This document shows positions 17,874 to 28,645 of a stretch of DNA of 64,000 nucleotides, piece after piece. The stretch is from an uncultured Pelagibacteraceae bacterium (GTDB lineage Bacteria > Pseudomonadota > Alphaproteobacteria > Pelagibacterales > Pelagibacteraceae). The notes beneath the pieces were generated by a model that saw nothing but the letters and a program-made list of their open reading frames with translations, was not told where the DNA came from and made no database searches. Within the stretch, counting starts at the first letter, position 1, and each line of letters begins with the position of its first letter. The translations under genes were made by a program, and so were the position numbers. The DNA is taken from positions 1 to 64,000 of the forward strand of contig CACGDZ010000002.1 in NCBI GenBank assembly GCA_902571955.1, written 5' to 3'.

Positions 17874-19744
17874 TAAGCTATATGCTTAATAGACTTTCTT
17901 TTGACATGTGACAACAAAATATATACAGCGGCAGGAGTTATTCCGTCAATTCTTAGAGCTTGACCCATTGTTTTGGGCTTTATTTCTTTAAATTTTGCTT
18001 TTACCTCATTAGATAAACCTGATAGCCCGTCATAATTGATTTTATCTGGAATAATAAGGTTTTCGTCCCTCTTAAATGCTAAAATATCAGCTTTTTGCTT
18101 CTTTAAATAACCCCTATAATGAGCATTTATTTCTACCTGTTCATCAATTTCTTTGCTAAAAAAGGGTATATCGGACCATATTTCCCTAATTTTAATCATA
18201 TTTACACCTTTTTGAGTTAAAACTTCACTTGATGATCTCAATATTCCGTCTTTTGCTATTTTTATTCCGAATTTCTCAGCTTTAGAGGGTGAAATCTTGG
18301 AATTTTTCATTTTTATATTTATTTGACTAATTTTTTCAAATTTACTCATATATATTGCTTTTCTTTCATTACCTATTAGGCCAATTTCTATTCCCTTTGC
18401 AGTTAATCTTTGATCAGCATTATCAGATCTCAAACTCAATCGATATTCTGCTCTTGATGTAAACATACGGTATGGCTCAGCTACTCCTTTAGTCACCAAA
18501 TCATCGATCATTACTCCAATGTAGGCATCTGATCTATCAAGTATGAATGGTTCCAATTTTTTAACAGACAAGGCAGCATTTATTCCAGCTATAAGACCCT
18601 GTGCAGCAGCTTCCTCATATCCTGTTGTTCCGTTAATTTGACCGGCAAGATAAAGATTGCTTATCTTCTTAGTCTCAAGAGTTAGAAATAGTTCACGTGG
18701 GTCTATATAATCATATTCTATTGCATATCCTGGTCTTAATATAGTAACATTTTCTAAACCATTGATATTATTACATATTTCTTGTTGTACATCAGCTGGG
18801 AGTGATGTCGATATACCATTTGGGTAAATTGTGTAATCATTTAGACCTTCTGGCTCTAAAAATATCTGATGACGAACTTTATTTGCAAATTTTACTATCT
18901 TATCTTCTATAGATGGACAATATCTTGGGCCAACCCCTTTAATGCTACCTGAGTACATGGCGCTCTTTGATAGATTCTTTTCTATAATGTTATGAACCTT
19001 TTCGTTTGTATAAGTCATTCGACAAGATATTTGTTTATTTAGATTTTTTTTAGTTAAGAATGAAAAAAAATAAGGATCGTCATCTGCGAATTGTTCTTCT
19101 AAGTTTTCAAAATTAATTGTCCTTGAATCTAACCTTGGTGGTGTTCCGGTTTTTAATCTTCCAATTTTAAAATTATATTTTGCTAATTGTTCACTCAAAC
19201 CTGTAGAAGGTTTTTCGTCATATCTACCTGCTGGAGTTCTTTCATCACCTATATGTATCAAACCATTCAAAAAAGTCCCTGTTGTAAGTATTATCTTATT
19301 CGATAACACTTTCTTTCCTTCTTTAGTTTCAAATCCACTTATTGAATTTTTATTAAAAATAAATCTTATAACTGGATCTGAAAAAACGCTTAAATTACAA
19401 TAGTTTAGTAATATTTTTTGCATATATTTACGATAAAGCGATCTATCTGATTGAGTTCGTGGTCCTCTGACTGCTGGCCCTCTACTTCTATTTAACAATC
19501 TAAATTGTATACCTGATTTGTCAGCTACATCTCCCATTACACCATCAAGGGCATCTATCTCTCTAACCAAATGACCTTTACCCAAACCACCTATTGCTGG
19601 GTTACATGACATCTCACCTATAGTTTCTATTTTATGAGTAAATAGGGCAGTGTTCACTCCAAGACGAGCAGAGGCTGCTGCAGCTTCACATCCAGCATGG
19701 CCTCCTCCAATTACAACTACATCAAATGACAAATCATTTTTCAT
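17873..19744 (-). CDS. mnmG: tRNA uridine-5-carboxymethylaminomethyl modification enzyme MnmG (GidA)
   Basis: MnmG is an FAD enzyme that, with MnmE, makes the wobble-uridine cmnm5U34 modification. It has 623 aa. The FAD Rossmann motif is [21 protein letters not shown], followed by the [24 protein letters not shown] block with the catalytic cysteine, [14 protein letters not shown], and [10 protein letters not shown]. The C-terminal end reads [15 protein letters not shown]. It is preceded by about 117 bp without a gene and then mnmE. Confidence 0.99.
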   Translation of the reverse strand: MKNDLSFDVVVIGGGHAGCEAAAASARLGVNTALFTHKIETIGEMSCNPAIGGLGKGHLVREIDALDGVMGDVADKSGIQFRLLNRSRGPAVRGPRTQSDRSLYRKYMQKILLNYCNLSVFSDPVIRFIFNKNSISGFETKEGKKVLSNKIILTTGTFLNGLIHIGDERTPAGRYDEKPSTGLSEQLAKYNFKIGRLKTGTPPRLDSRTINFENLEEQFADDDPYFFSFLTKKNLNKQISCRMTYTNEKVHNIIEKNLSKSAMYSGSIKGVGPRYCPSIEDKIVKFANKVRHQIFLEPEGLNDYTIYPNGISTSLPADVQQEICNNINGLENVTILRPGYAIEYDYIDPRELFLTLETKKISNLYLAGQINGTTGYEEAAAQGLIAGINAALSVKKLEPFILDRSDAYIGVMIDDLVTKGVAEPYRMFTSRAEYRLSLRSDNADQRLTAKGIEIGLIGNERKAIYMSKFEKISQINIKMKNSKISPSKAEKFGIKIAKDGILRSSSEVLTQKGVNMIKIREIWSDIPFFSKEIDEQVEINAHYRGYLKKQKADILAFKRDENLIIPDKINYDGLSGLSNEVKAKFKEIKPKTMGQALRIDGITPAAVYILLSHVKRKSIKHIA

Positions 19745-19861
19745 AATCCAAATCTATATGTGATTATATAATTTACAAGATAGGCTTAATTTTTTGTAAA
19801 TAAGCTATATTTATCAACGTTTTTTGATAAAAAAAGTGCAAAAATCCAGCAAAATAGGGTA
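19745..19861. promoter_or_regulatory. Gap between mnmE and mnmG, with a weak AT-rich hairpin
   Basis: These 117 bp should hold the promoter of the mnmG-rsmG-parA-parB operon. A 7-bp inverted repeat TTATCAA (19811-19817) / TTGATAA (19824-19830) with loop CGTTTT is present but is pure A/T apart from two pairs, so it may be chance or a weak terminator for mnmE. No canonical -35/-10 pair is assigned. Confidence 0.3.
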
Positions 19862-21193
19862 TTACTTGCCGATACAAAAATCGTTGAAAATACTACCTAA
19901 TATCTCCTCTACATCAACTTTTCCAACTATCATACCTAAATGTCTAGTAGCTAATCTTAAATCTTCTGCAGCTTTATCAAAATCATCAATTTCTTTTTTT
20001 TGATTAAAGTTATTTAAATGGTCCAAACACTGCTGCAGATGTTGCCTGTGCCTCTCTCTTGTAATTAAAATATCATCACTTGTAAGAAATTTATTTTTTA
20101 AATTATTTTTTATTTTAAATATTAATTCTTCAATGTTTTTATTTTCTTTAATCGAAATTAAAACATGATTTGTTTTGTTAATTTCTGGATCAATATCTTT
20201 TTTTAAAAGATCAGATTTATTTATAACTAAAATTGCATTCTCATCCAATAAACCCTTCAAAACTTCAGTAAAATCAAGGCTTTTTGCATCAACCACAATA
20301 AGCTTTAAATCTGCTTCTTCAGCTCTATTTAGAGATAATTTAATTCCTTTTTTTTCTATCTCATCTTGAGAATCTCTTATTCCGGCTGTATCAGATATTA
20401 TAACTGGATAACCGTCTATATTTAAATGGGTTTCAATTACGTCTCTAGTTGTACCTGCAATTTCAGAAACGATTGCGACATCACGATTAGATAAGTGATT
20501 CATCAAGCTAGATTTGCCAGCATTAGTTGGTCCTAGAATAGCAATTTTAAAACCTTCTCTAATTCTTTCTCCAACTTTTTGGTCGTTTAATATTTTTTTA
20601 ATTTTATTTATTACTTCATCTGAATTGTTTTTGATTTCATCTAAAATATTATTAGGCAGGTCTTCCTCTGGAAAATCAATTTTTGCCTCAACATGTGATA
20701 AGATTTTTAAAAGTTTTTCTCTAAGAAAATTAAATTGATCAGATGATTTTCCATTCATTATTTTTATTGCTTGTTGTCTTTGAATTTCTGTTTCTGAAGA
20801 AATCAAATCAGCAATACTTTCTGCTTTAAGTAAATTTATTTTTCCATTTTGAAATGCTAGTTTTGTAAATTCACCTGGCTCAGCTAATCTACAATTTTCT
20901 ATACCTGAAAGAGAGGAGTGCACAGCATCCACAACAGCTTTGCTACCATGAACTTGTATTTCAGCCATATCTTCGCCTGTGTAGCTCTCAGGGCCAGGAA
21001 ACCAAAGAATTAGTCCCTCATCAATCAGCTCAGAAGTGTTGATTTTATTGATTTTTCTTAATGTTGCTACTCTCGGCTTGGGCGGCTCCTTTCCAGTTAA
21101 GAGCGTAATTACTTTTGAAACTTCTTGTCCTGATAGTCTAATAACAGCTATACCCGATATACCTGGACCACTAGATAAAGCATAAATTGTCAT
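19862..21193 (-). CDS. mnmE: tRNA modification GTPase MnmE (TrmE)
   Basis: This GTPase partner of MnmG has 443 aa. The N-terminal folate-binding domain starts TIYALSSGPGISGIAVIRLSG and contains EPGEFT. The G domain shows GPTNAGKSSLMNHL (Walker A), EIAGTTRD, DTAGIR and NKSDL. The protein ends in CIGK, the C(I/L/V)GK tail whose Cys is essential. All motifs are present. It is 32 bp downstream of the first glycosyltransferase gene. Confidence 0.98.
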   Translation of the reverse strand: MTIYALSSGPGISGIAVIRLSGQEVSKVITLLTGKEPPKPRVATLRKINKINTSELIDEGLILWFPGPESYTGEDMAEIQVHGSKAVVDAVHSSLSGIENCRLAEPGEFTKLAFQNGKINLLKAESIADLISSETEIQRQQAIKIMNGKSSDQFNFLREKLLKILSHVEAKIDFPEEDLPNNILDEIKNNSDEVINKIKKILNDQKVGERIREGFKIAILGPTNAGKSSLMNHLSNRDVAIVSEIAGTTRDVIETHLNIDGYPVIISDTAGIRDSQDEIEKKGIKLSLNRAEEADLKLIVVDAKSLDFTEVLKGLLDENAILVINKSDLLKKDIDPEINKTNHVLISIKENKNIEELIFKIKNNLKNKFLTSDDILITRERHRQHLQQCLDHLNNFNQKKEIDDFDKAAEDLRLATRHLGMIVGKVDVEEILGSIFNDFCIGK

Positions 21194-21225
21194 AAAAATA
21201 ATTATAACTTACTAATTAATATTAT

Positions 21226-22917
21226 CTATTTTTTTATACTTTCGAGTGTTTTAAAAAAATCTGATGTAAATGATTTAGTATCAAACAGTGGGCTACTAAT
21301 TGCTTTATCATATGTACTTTTTCTTAAATCTATTAAAATATCATTTTTTTCAGAAAGCTCTTTAGCCTTCAAAACATATTCATTTTCATTTTTAGCTGAT
21401 AACCAATTAATATCCAAATTTTTATTTATTGACTCTCCACATCTTGAGTGAAAATTATATCCCTTCATAGTCAAAACTGGTACACCCATCCATATAGCCT
21501 CAAAGGAAGTTGTTACTCCTGTATGTGGGAAGGTATCTAATGCAAGATCAATTTTTCTATACAAACTCATATGATCTTTAAAATTTTTTTTATAAGACTC
21601 AAACTCAACAGAGTCTAAGATATTTTCTTTTTTAAATTTTTGTATTAGTAAAGTCTGTGATTTCAAATTTGATGTTTTTAGTATTAACTTTGAGCCCTTT
21701 ACTGATTTAATTATTTTAGACCAAGTATAAATAACAGAGTCATTAATTTTACTAAAATTATTAAAAGATCCAAAAGTGATATAACGATTTTTTATAAACG
21801 GAGATTCCGTAAAAGATCTTTGTAAATTGATGCCTGAATGACAGTTCCATATTTTTGGCAAATAAATAATTTTTTCTTTATACATATTTTTTTCATTCTC
21901 AAAAATTAGATTTTTATCAGCTAAAATGTAATCCATTTCCTCTACCCCTGTTGTATTACAATATCCACACCAAAGAATTTGGATGGGTGCTAATCTATTT
22001 TTAATTAGTGAAAGTCGACTTTTTGATGTAACCCCCATTAAATCAATCAAGATATCATTTTTATCTTTCCTAATTAAATTTACTGCATCTTCATCAGACA
22101 AATGATCTATATAAATTGATTTATCGACACTTTTTATAAATTCTTCTGTAGTGTCATCCCCTTGGGATTTCATGTGGTTAAAATATAAGTTTATTGAAAT
22201 TTTATTTTTATCATAATTGTCGGTAATAGTTTTTAAAAAATAAGTTATTGAGTGTTTTGTTTTTATATCTGATGATAAAAAACCGATTTGCATTTTATAA
22301 TTTGTATTATGAGAAATTGGAACTAAATTTTGGTCACTATACTTTTTTAAATTTTTGTCTAGAATTTTACCATAATCAAGAAACTGTTGTTGAGTCCAAT
22401 TTTTAAAGAACAAGTTATGGTACATCAAAGAACAAATTGTTGATGGTCTAAATTTTTTTCTTCTGATTAATTCTTCTAAATAAAACTTGACTTTTTGGAT
22501 ATCTACTAATCTTTTGTAAATTCTAATTATTGCTAAAGTAACCAATTCGTCATTTAAAAAGTAATTTTCCTTCTCATTAAAAATATGCAAAGCTTGATTA
22601 AAATAATCAAAAGCTTTCTCAATATTTAAACTTTTTTTTTCTAAGTCATAAAGGTCAGCAGAGGCATTCACAAAATTTCTAAATGCTTGTGAAGATATTT
22701 CGGGTTTTTTTTCTTTTAAATATACAGTTTTAAAATTCTCAATTGCCAGCGCTATATCCTTGGTAGTTCTTTCTTTTTGTAAAAGTCGAGATACACCTAA
22801 TAAGTTTATTACAGAAAGATTTTTTTGACTTTCTGATAACTCATATTCAATAATATAAATTAATTCAGAATATTTTTTCTCTTTGAAAAGATTTAATAGA
22901 TCAACATTTTTTTCCAC
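21226..22917 (-). CDS. SPINDLY/OGT-type glycosyltransferase (GT41), copy A
   Basis: The 563-aa protein has an N-terminal helical, TPR-like region (about residues 1-200) and a C-terminal O-GlcNAc-transferase-type catalytic region. Recognised blocks are IGFLSSDIKTKHSITYF, DILIDLMGVTSKSR, APIQILWCGYCNTTG, MDYILADKN, ITFGSFNNFSKIND and LDTFPHTGVTTSFEAIW. A second, related protein follows upstream. Such enzymes add GlcNAc or other sugars to Ser/Thr of proteins in other bacteria, but the target here is unknown. The pair sits between mnmE and rho. Confidence 0.87.
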   Translation of the reverse strand: MEKNVDLLNLFKEKKYSELIYIIEYELSESQKNLSVINLLGVSRLLQKERTTKDIALAIENFKTVYLKEKKPEISSQAFRNFVNASADLYDLEKKSLNIEKAFDYFNQALHIFNEKENYFLNDELVTLAIIRIYKRLVDIQKVKFYLEELIRRKKFRPSTICSLMYHNLFFKNWTQQQFLDYGKILDKNLKKYSDQNLVPISHNTNYKMQIGFLSSDIKTKHSITYFLKTITDNYDKNKISINLYFNHMKSQGDDTTEEFIKSVDKSIYIDHLSDEDAVNLIRKDKNDILIDLMGVTSKSRLSLIKNRLAPIQILWCGYCNTTGVEEMDYILADKNLIFENEKNMYKEKIIYLPKIWNCHSGINLQRSFTESPFIKNRYITFGSFNNFSKINDSVIYTWSKIIKSVKGSKLILKTSNLKSQTLLIQKFKKENILDSVEFESYKKNFKDHMSLYRKIDLALDTFPHTGVTTSFEAIWMGVPVLTMKGYNFHSRCGESINKNLDINWLSAKNENEYVLKAKELSEKNDILIDLRKSTYDKAISSPLFDTKSFTSDFFKTLESIKK

Positions 22918-22986
22918 TGTATTAATATATTATTAATGAAAGCAATAATTTTAAAGGAAATTAAACATAAAAATACAAGTACTTGT

Positions 22987-24690
22987 TTATATTTGTTTAT
23001 GATTTTTATAAACACTCAACAATGTTTCATTAAAATTTTTTGAAAATTTTTTTGTGTCAAATAGTGATGAGGACAATATGTTGCTATATAGATCTTTTCT
23101 TATATTTTCTAATTTATCTATATTTTTAGATAAAAAAATTGCCTTAGAAATATACTCTTGAAAATTATTTGCTATTAAAAAATTATGATTAGAATTTTTA
23201 ATAATACTCTGACCACATCTTGATAAAAAATTGTTTCCTTTTAAAACAAGGACCGGAACATTCATCCATAAAGCTTCGAAAGTTGTTGTAACACCGTTGT
23301 ATGGAAATGTATCTAAACATAAATCTATTTTTTTATAAAGCTCCAAATGATCTTGATGTCTTAAAAAATCAATTTTATTATAAATATTTATTCTATTATG
23401 TACGCCATAAAATTTAAATTTATCCATAAGAATATCCTCATCACAATAATTAGAAGATTTTAATATTAAATGTGAATTACTAATACTTTTTAAAATTTTT
23501 GACCATGTTTCAATTGTTTCATCAGATATTTTCATAAAATTATTTAAAGAACCAAATGTAAACTTTTTTTTTTCTAGGTAAGGTAATTTATTAAATTGTC
23601 TGTTGTAAGAAAAGCCAGAATGTGCATTCCATATATCTGGTAAATTAATTATTTTTTCTGAATATAAATTATATTCACTTTCATAAATCAGGTTTTGATC
23701 TGCAAATAAATAATCTACATTATCCATGCCTGTAGTATTACAGTAAGCTAACCATGATATTTGAATTGGTGCTACTCTAGAATTAAAAATTTCCAACCTT
23801 TTTGAATTTGTATGTCCTACTAGATCAAACAATATATTTATTTTTTTATTTTGGATATAATCAACTAATTCTTGATTGTTTAAATCTTGCAAATCATGCC
23901 ATTGGTCTACTAATGGTCTTAATTTGTTATTATTTAAACTCTTTTCATTTTTTTTGTTTAATGAAAAAATAGAAATATAAAATTTTGTTTTATCAAGATA
24001 TTTAATTGTGTCATTTATGAAATTGGTTATTGAATGATTATTTAAAGGATCGCAACTTACAAATCCAAGATTTATTCTTGAGTTTTCTGAATTTTCAAAA
24101 TTATCTACTTCATTAACACTCAGTTTTTTAAAAAAGTGTGAACTATTCTTTGTAATTTTAAAGATATCTTTTTGTGTCCACTCAAAATAGTTGTTAATTA
24201 TGAAAATTGATTGTCCTATTATATCCTTTGAACTGTCAGATTTATTTAAAACTTTTATAATAATTTTTTTTAACTCTTTTTTATCTAATAGGTATAAAAA
24301 CAAATTTATACCACTTTGTATAAATTCATTGTCTTTACCAAAATAGTTTTCAGCTTCTAAATAAAAGTCTTTTGAAATTTTTAGGAATTTTTTGAATTCT
24401 TTGGAGATATTTGTCGATTTAATAGAAACAATAACTAAATTTTTTATTGCGTTAAGACCATGAATTGTTTTTTTTTCTTTTTTGTAAGCAGTTTCAAAGC
24501 AATTTAAAGATTTATAAAAATCATCTATAGTTGGGTTTTTTTTTAAATAATATGATGATCCCAGTAAATTAATAAGACCAGAAGGACATTCTTTAAATTT
24601 TGTAAATTTTTCTGTAAAGTCAATGACTTCCTCATATTTTTTTTGTTGATATAAGATTTTGATTTTATTCTTAACTTCTTCACTTATCAT
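22987..24690 (-). CDS. SPINDLY/OGT-type glycosyltransferase (GT41), copy B
   Basis: This 567-aa paralogue of the adjacent downstream gene has the same layout: an N-terminal TPR-like helical half and a C-terminal GT41 core with LGFVSCDPLNNHSITNF, NILFDLVGHTNSKR, APIQISWLAYCNTTGMD, FTFGSLNNFMKISDE and LDTFPYNGVTTTFEALW. The two copies are clearly diverged, so the duplication is old. Both share CNTTG where typical OGTs have PGTTG. About 69 bp separate the genes; no transposase is seen. Confidence 0.87.
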   Translation of the reverse strand: MISEEVKNKIKILYQQKKYEEVIDFTEKFTKFKECPSGLINLLGSSYYLKKNPTIDDFYKSLNCFETAYKKEKKTIHGLNAIKNLVIVSIKSTNISKEFKKFLKISKDFYLEAENYFGKDNEFIQSGINLFLYLLDKKELKKIIIKVLNKSDSSKDIIGQSIFIINNYFEWTQKDIFKITKNSSHFFKKLSVNEVDNFENSENSRINLGFVSCDPLNNHSITNFINDTIKYLDKTKFYISIFSLNKKNEKSLNNNKLRPLVDQWHDLQDLNNQELVDYIQNKKINILFDLVGHTNSKRLEIFNSRVAPIQISWLAYCNTTGMDNVDYLFADQNLIYESEYNLYSEKIINLPDIWNAHSGFSYNRQFNKLPYLEKKKFTFGSLNNFMKISDETIETWSKILKSISNSHLILKSSNYCDEDILMDKFKFYGVHNRINIYNKIDFLRHQDHLELYKKIDLCLDTFPYNGVTTTFEALWMNVPVLVLKGNNFLSRCGQSIIKNSNHNFLIANNFQEYISKAIFLSKNIDKLENIRKDLYSNILSSSLFDTKKFSKNFNETLLSVYKNHKQI

Positions 24691-24729
24691 TATTAATTAT
24701 AATAGTGAATAAAAACAAAAAAAATAGTT

Positions 24730-25998
24730 TTAAGAAGGTTTATTCATAGAGTTAAAAAACTCAGCGTTATTTTTAGTATCTTTTAATTTAGAATTTATAA
24801 ACTCAATAGCGTCCATGGTGCCCATTGGAGCAATTATTCTTCTTAATACATTCATTTTCTGTAAATCATTTTTATCAAATAACAACTCTTCTCGTCTTGT
24901 GCCTGATTTTGTTATGTCAATTGCTGGGTAAATTCTTTTATCTGCGATTTTTCTGTCTAATATTGTTTCGCTATTACCTGTTCCTTTAAATTCCTCAAAA
25001 ATTACTTCGTCCATTCTGCTTCCTGTATCAATTAAAGCTGTAGAAATAATGGTTAATGAACCACCTTCTTCAATATTTCTTGCCGCACCAAAAAATCTTT
25101 TAGGTCTTTGAAGCGCATTTGCATCAACTCCTCCTGTTAGAACCTTGCCCGAACTTGGTATAACTGCGTTATACGCTCTTCCTAATCTTGTTATAGAATC
25201 TAATAATATAATTACATCTTTTTTGTGCTCAGTTAATCTTTTAGCTTTTTCAATAACCATTTCAGCTACAGCTACGTGCCTTTGAGCTGGTTCATCAAAA
25301 GTGGAGCTAATTACTTCACCTTTTACTGTTCTTTGCATGTCTGTTACTTCTTCTGGACGCTCATCAATTAGCAGCACCATAAGATAACATTCTGGATAAT
25401 TTTTAGCTATTGAGTTTGCTATGCTTTGCAAAATCATAGTTTTCCCAGCTTTGGGTGGAGAAATAATTATAGATCTCTGTCCTTTGCCGATTGGACTAAC
25501 TAAATCAATTAACCGTGGAGTTAAATCTTGTTTCTTTTCAACTTTTGTAGTTTCAACTTCCATCACTAATTGTTTGTCTGGGTATAGTGGTGTTAAGTTA
25601 TCAAACGCAATTTTATGTCTTGCTTTTTCTGGTTCCTCAAAATTTATCTTGCTAACTTGCAATAACGCAAAATATCTTTCCCCTTCCTTGGGGGCCCTTA
25701 CTGGTCCTTCAACAGTATCTCCAGTTCTCAAACCAAACTTTCTAATTTGACTTGGGCTCACATATATATCGTCAGGTCCTGGAAGATAATTAGACTCCAT
25801 TGCTCTTAAAAAACCAAAGCCGTCTTGCAATAACTGCAAAACACCCACACCCGTAATTTCCTCTTTTTCTGCAACTTTTTTAAGGATTGCAAAAAGAATT
25901 TCCTGTTTTCTTAGTGTGCTAGCATTTTCAATCCCAAGCTCTTCAGCTTGAGTAATAAGCTGCTCGGATGATTTAAGTTTTAATTCTTGAATATTCAT
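24730..25998 (-). CDS. rho: Transcription termination factor Rho
   Basis: This is a hexameric RNA-dependent ATPase of 422 aa. The N-terminal Rho-N domain starts [14 protein letters not shown]. The RNA-binding cold-shock-like domain follows with [22 protein letters not shown]. The ATPase core has the Rho-type Walker [23 protein letters not shown] (Q-loop region), Walker [17 protein letters not shown] and the R-loop [10 protein letters not shown]. The length matches the short Rho of alphaproteobacteria. Confidence 0.99.
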   Translation of the reverse strand: MNIQELKLKSSEQLITQAEELGIENASTLRKQEILFAILKKVAEKEEITGVGVLQLLQDGFGFLRAMESNYLPGPDDIYVSPSQIRKFGLRTGDTVEGPVRAPKEGERYFALLQVSKINFEEPEKARHKIAFDNLTPLYPDKQLVMEVETTKVEKKQDLTPRLIDLVSPIGKGQRSIIISPPKAGKTMILQSIANSIAKNYPECYLMVLLIDERPEEVTDMQRTVKGEVISSTFDEPAQRHVAVAEMVIEKAKRLTEHKKDVIILLDSITRLGRAYNAVIPSSGKVLTGGVDANALQRPKRFFGAARNIEEGGSLTIISTALIDTGSRMDEVIFEEFKGTGNSETILDRKIADKRIYPAIDITKSGTRREELLFDKNDLQKMNVLRRIIAPMGTMDAIEFINSKLKDTKNNAEFFNSMNKPS

Positions 25999-26064
25999 GA
26001 TTAGTTATTTGATAAGGACTTATCAGTTAAAATTAATATATATGCTACGTTTGTTTTTTCAACC

Positions 26065-26499
26065 CTAGATTGGCTTAAAAATAGCTAAAAATACAACAAT
26101 AATTAAAATTACCGTTGGTATTTCGTTAATAATCCTAAAAAATTTTGCCGATCTCGTATTTGTAGAGCTTTTTAGGGCAACGAGACATTTCCCTAAATAA
26201 TCATTATATGCAGATAGCAATATCATTAAAACAATCTTTATTTGAAACCATAATTGAGAGAAAATTTCTAACCCATTTAGGTAGATTAATACTAATCCAA
26301 AAACCCAGGAAAGAACCATTGCTGGTCGCATAATGTAGAAAAATAACCTCTTTTCCATCACTTCAAATATATCGGTTGCTTCTTTTTTCTCATTATTTTC
26401 AACATGGTAAACAAAAATTCTTGGTAAATACAAAAGACCAGCCATCCAAGAAACAACAGCGATTAGATGTAAAGATTTAAATAATAGATACAAATTCAT
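26065..26499 (-). CDS. hemJ: Protoporphyrinogen oxidase HemJ
   Basis: This 144-aa integral membrane protein has about four transmembrane helices. The N-terminal LLFKSLHLIAVVSWMAGLLYLPRIFVYHVE contains the conserved His and the W-x-A-G-L-x-Y-L-P-R signature of HemJ (UPF0093). HemJ converts protoporphyrinogen IX to protoporphyrin IX in proteobacteria without HemG or HemY. It lies next to hemH (ferrochelatase) and hemE, so it supplies the last-but-one step of the same pathway. It is the 3' member of this small heme cluster. Confidence 0.93.
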   Translation of the reverse strand: MNLYLLFKSLHLIAVVSWMAGLLYLPRIFVYHVENNEKKEATDIFEVMEKRLFFYIMRPAMVLSWVFGLVLIYLNGLEIFSQLWFQIKIVLMILLSAYNDYLGKCLVALKSSTNTRSAKFFRIINEIPTVILIIVVFLAIFKPI

Positions 26500-26502
26500 A
26501 TG

Positions 26503-27498
26503 TCAAAAATGTCTTTCAATTAAGGATTTTAGTAAAATGATATGATCATCATTATCATTTAAGCAAGGAACCATATCAAAATTTTCCCCTCCAGCACCAA
26601 GAAAGCTATCTTTGCCTTGAATTAAGATTTCCTCCAAAGTCTCAACACAATCAGATGAGAATCCTGGGCAAATTGTAAGAACATTTTTTACTCCTTCTTT
26701 GGGTAAATTTTCCAAAGTTTTATCAGTATATGGTTGAAGCCATTCTTGCGGACCAAATCTGGATTGAAATGTAGTTTTAATTTCAATCGAATTATATTTT
26801 TCTGAAATTAACCTTGTAGTTTTATGACAATAACAATGGTAAGGATCACCTTTGTCAAAATATTTTTTTGGTATACCATGATAAGAAGCTATGATTAAAT
26901 CGGGTTTCCAATTTATTTCATTGATTTTTTTATTGATGGAATTAACGATTGCGTCAATATATAGTGGATCAGATTCATAATGTGGTATTATTTTCAAAGA
27001 AGGTTGCCATCTCATTTTCATTAAAGTTCTATAAACTTCATCACAAACTGTTGCTGTTGTAGCTGCTGCATACTGAGGATAAAGAGGCAGTATTAATAGA
27101 TTCTCACAGCCCATTTCTTGTAATTTATAAATTTTACTTTTTATACTAGGATTTCCATATCTCATTGCAAAATCTATAATGATATTATCTTTAGTAAATA
27201 AGTCTGAGATTTTTTCACTTTGCTTTTTTGTATAATAGAGAAGTGGTGACATATTTTCTTCTTTCATCCATATTTCTTTGTAAGCTTTAGCGGTCTTAGA
27301 AGGTCGAAAATTTAAGATAAACAAATTTAATATTATTTGCCAAATTAATGGATTTACTTCTATAACTCTCCGATCAGATAAAAATTCTTTTAAATATTTT
27401 CTTATATCAAACCAGTTGGTGGAATCTGGTGTGCCTAAATTAATTATAATAACGCCTGTTTTTCCATATTTTACTGGTGGGTGTTTTTCATTAATCAT
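26503..27498 (-). CDS. hemH: Ferrochelatase
   Basis: This enzyme inserts Fe2+ into protoporphyrin IX. It has 331 aa. The N-terminal GVIIINLGTPDS is the conserved opening, MRYGNPSIKS and LLILPLYPQYAAATTATV lie in the first half, IIASYHGIPKKY contains the metal-binding His, and TFQSRFGPQEWLQPYTD is the family signature. It sits between hemE and hemJ on the same strand, with two- to three-base gaps. Confidence 0.98.
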   Translation of the reverse strand: MINEKHPPVKYGKTGVIIINLGTPDSTNWFDIRKYLKEFLSDRRVIEVNPLIWQIILNLFILNFRPSKTAKAYKEIWMKEENMSPLLYYTKKQSEKISDLFTKDNIIIDFAMRYGNPSIKSKIYKLQEMGCENLLILPLYPQYAAATTATVCDEVYRTLMKMRWQPSLKIIPHYESDPLYIDAIVNSINKKINEINWKPDLIIASYHGIPKKYFDKGDPYHCYCHKTTRLISEKYNSIEIKTTFQSRFGPQEWLQPYTDKTLENLPKEGVKNVLTICPGFSSDCVETLEEILIQGKDSFLGAGGENFDMVPCLNDNDDHIILLKSLIERHF

Positions 27499-28500
27499 TT
27501 AATAATTTTTTACAATCTTAATTAAATTTTTAACCATTTCTGGATTAGTATCGGGCAAAATACCGTGTCCAAGATTAAATATATATGGATGATTTTTAAA
27601 AATTTCTAGATATTTTAGGGCTTCTTTCTTTAAATTTACATAATCGGTTAGAAGGATTTTTGGATCTAAACCACCTTGAACAGGTATTTTGATATCATCT
27701 AATATTTTTTTTGGATCAACATTATAATCTATGCTAATAGCATCAGGTTTGACAATATTACAGAATTCTTTGTAGTTTTTAATTTCTCTAGGAAAGCAAA
27801 TGACTGGCACTTTTAAAGATTTAACATAATTTACTAAGTTTAAGGTTGGAGCATAGACATAATTTGGTAAATCTTTTTCATCTAATAAACCTGCCCAACT
27901 ATCAAAGATTTGAATTATATTTGCACCATAATCAATTTGATTTTTGATGTGTATTTTAAGAAATTTTTCAATAATCAGTAAAATTCTATTTATTAAAAAT
28001 TCATCTTTAAAAAAATCCTTTTTTAAATTTTTTTTTGGTGATTGTTGATTAATCATGTAAACCAATAATGTCCAAGGAGCGCCTACAAATCCAATCGTAT
28101 TTTTTTCCTTTAAAATATTGCTTGTGCTAACCTTTTTTATTGCCTTGTATATGCGATGTATTTTTTGCACAAAATCTATTTCATCGATCTTTATGACTTC
28201 ATTAAGATTTAATTCACCAAGTTTTGGACCAAAATTTTTTTCAAATGCTACTTTTTGACCCAAACCATATGGCAACATTAAGATGTCCGAAAATATTATT
28301 GCAGCATCCAGATCAAATCTTTTTAATGGCTGTAAAGTTATCTCTGATGCTAAATTATCATTTAGACATAAATTAATGAAATCTGGATTTTGTTTTCTGA
28401 TTTCCCTAAATTCTGGCAAATATCTTCCTGCTTGCCTCATAATCCATATTGGATTTAGATTGGTATCATTATTTATTAATACTTTATTTAAGGGTTTCAT
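27499..28500 (-). CDS. hemE: Uroporphyrinogen decarboxylase
   Basis: HemE decarboxylates uroporphyrinogen III to coproporphyrinogen III. It has 333 aa. PIWIMRQAGRYLPEFREIR is the N-terminal substrate-binding signature, with the catalytic Asp in IIFSDILMLPYGLG, and IFDSWAGLL and NLGHGILPDTNPE are also diagnostic. It flanks the predicted origin on the left, as hemE does in Caulobacter and Rickettsia. Confidence 0.98.
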   Translation of the reverse strand: MKPLNKVLINNDTNLNPIWIMRQAGRYLPEFREIRKQNPDFINLCLNDNLASEITLQPLKRFDLDAAIIFSDILMLPYGLGQKVAFEKNFGPKLGELNLNEVIKIDEIDFVQKIHRIYKAIKKVSTSNILKEKNTIGFVGAPWTLLVYMINQQSPKKNLKKDFFKDEFLINRILLIIEKFLKIHIKNQIDYGANIIQIFDSWAGLLDEKDLPNYVYAPTLNLVNYVKSLKVPVICFPREIKNYKEFCNIVKPDAISIDYNVDPKKILDDIKIPVQGGLDPKILLTDYVNLKKEALKYLEIFKNHPYIFNLGHGILPDTNPEMVKNLIKIVKNY

Positions 28501-28538
28501 ATATATATTTAAATAATTATTGTAGTTGTAATATATCC

Positions 28539-28547
28539 TGTGAATAA
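28539..28547 (+). promoter_or_regulatory. DnaA box 1
   Basis: TGTGAATAA, the reverse complement of TTATTCACA, matches the bacterial DnaA-box consensus TTATNCACA without mismatch. Confidence 0.7.
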
Positions 28548-28571
28548 AGGTGATTAATTTTTGTAAACATA

Positions 28572-28580
28572 ATATTCACA
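28572..28580 (-). promoter_or_regulatory. DnaA box 2
   Basis: ATATTCACA on the plus strand (TGTGAATAT on the minus strand) differs from TTATNCACA at the first base only. It is in the opposite orientation to boxes 1 and 3. Confidence 0.55.
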
Positions 28581-28645
28581 CTTTAATAACATCATAACAA
28601 AATAAAATTGTTTAAAATGAAGCCTTTTTTAGTTTTCTTAAGTAT

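Noticed and set aside
19811-19830. TTATCAA/TTGATAA hairpin as a terminator or DnaA box
   Set aside because: The stem is almost pure A/T and lacks a T tract in the right direction; the sequence departs from TTATNCACA at several positions.
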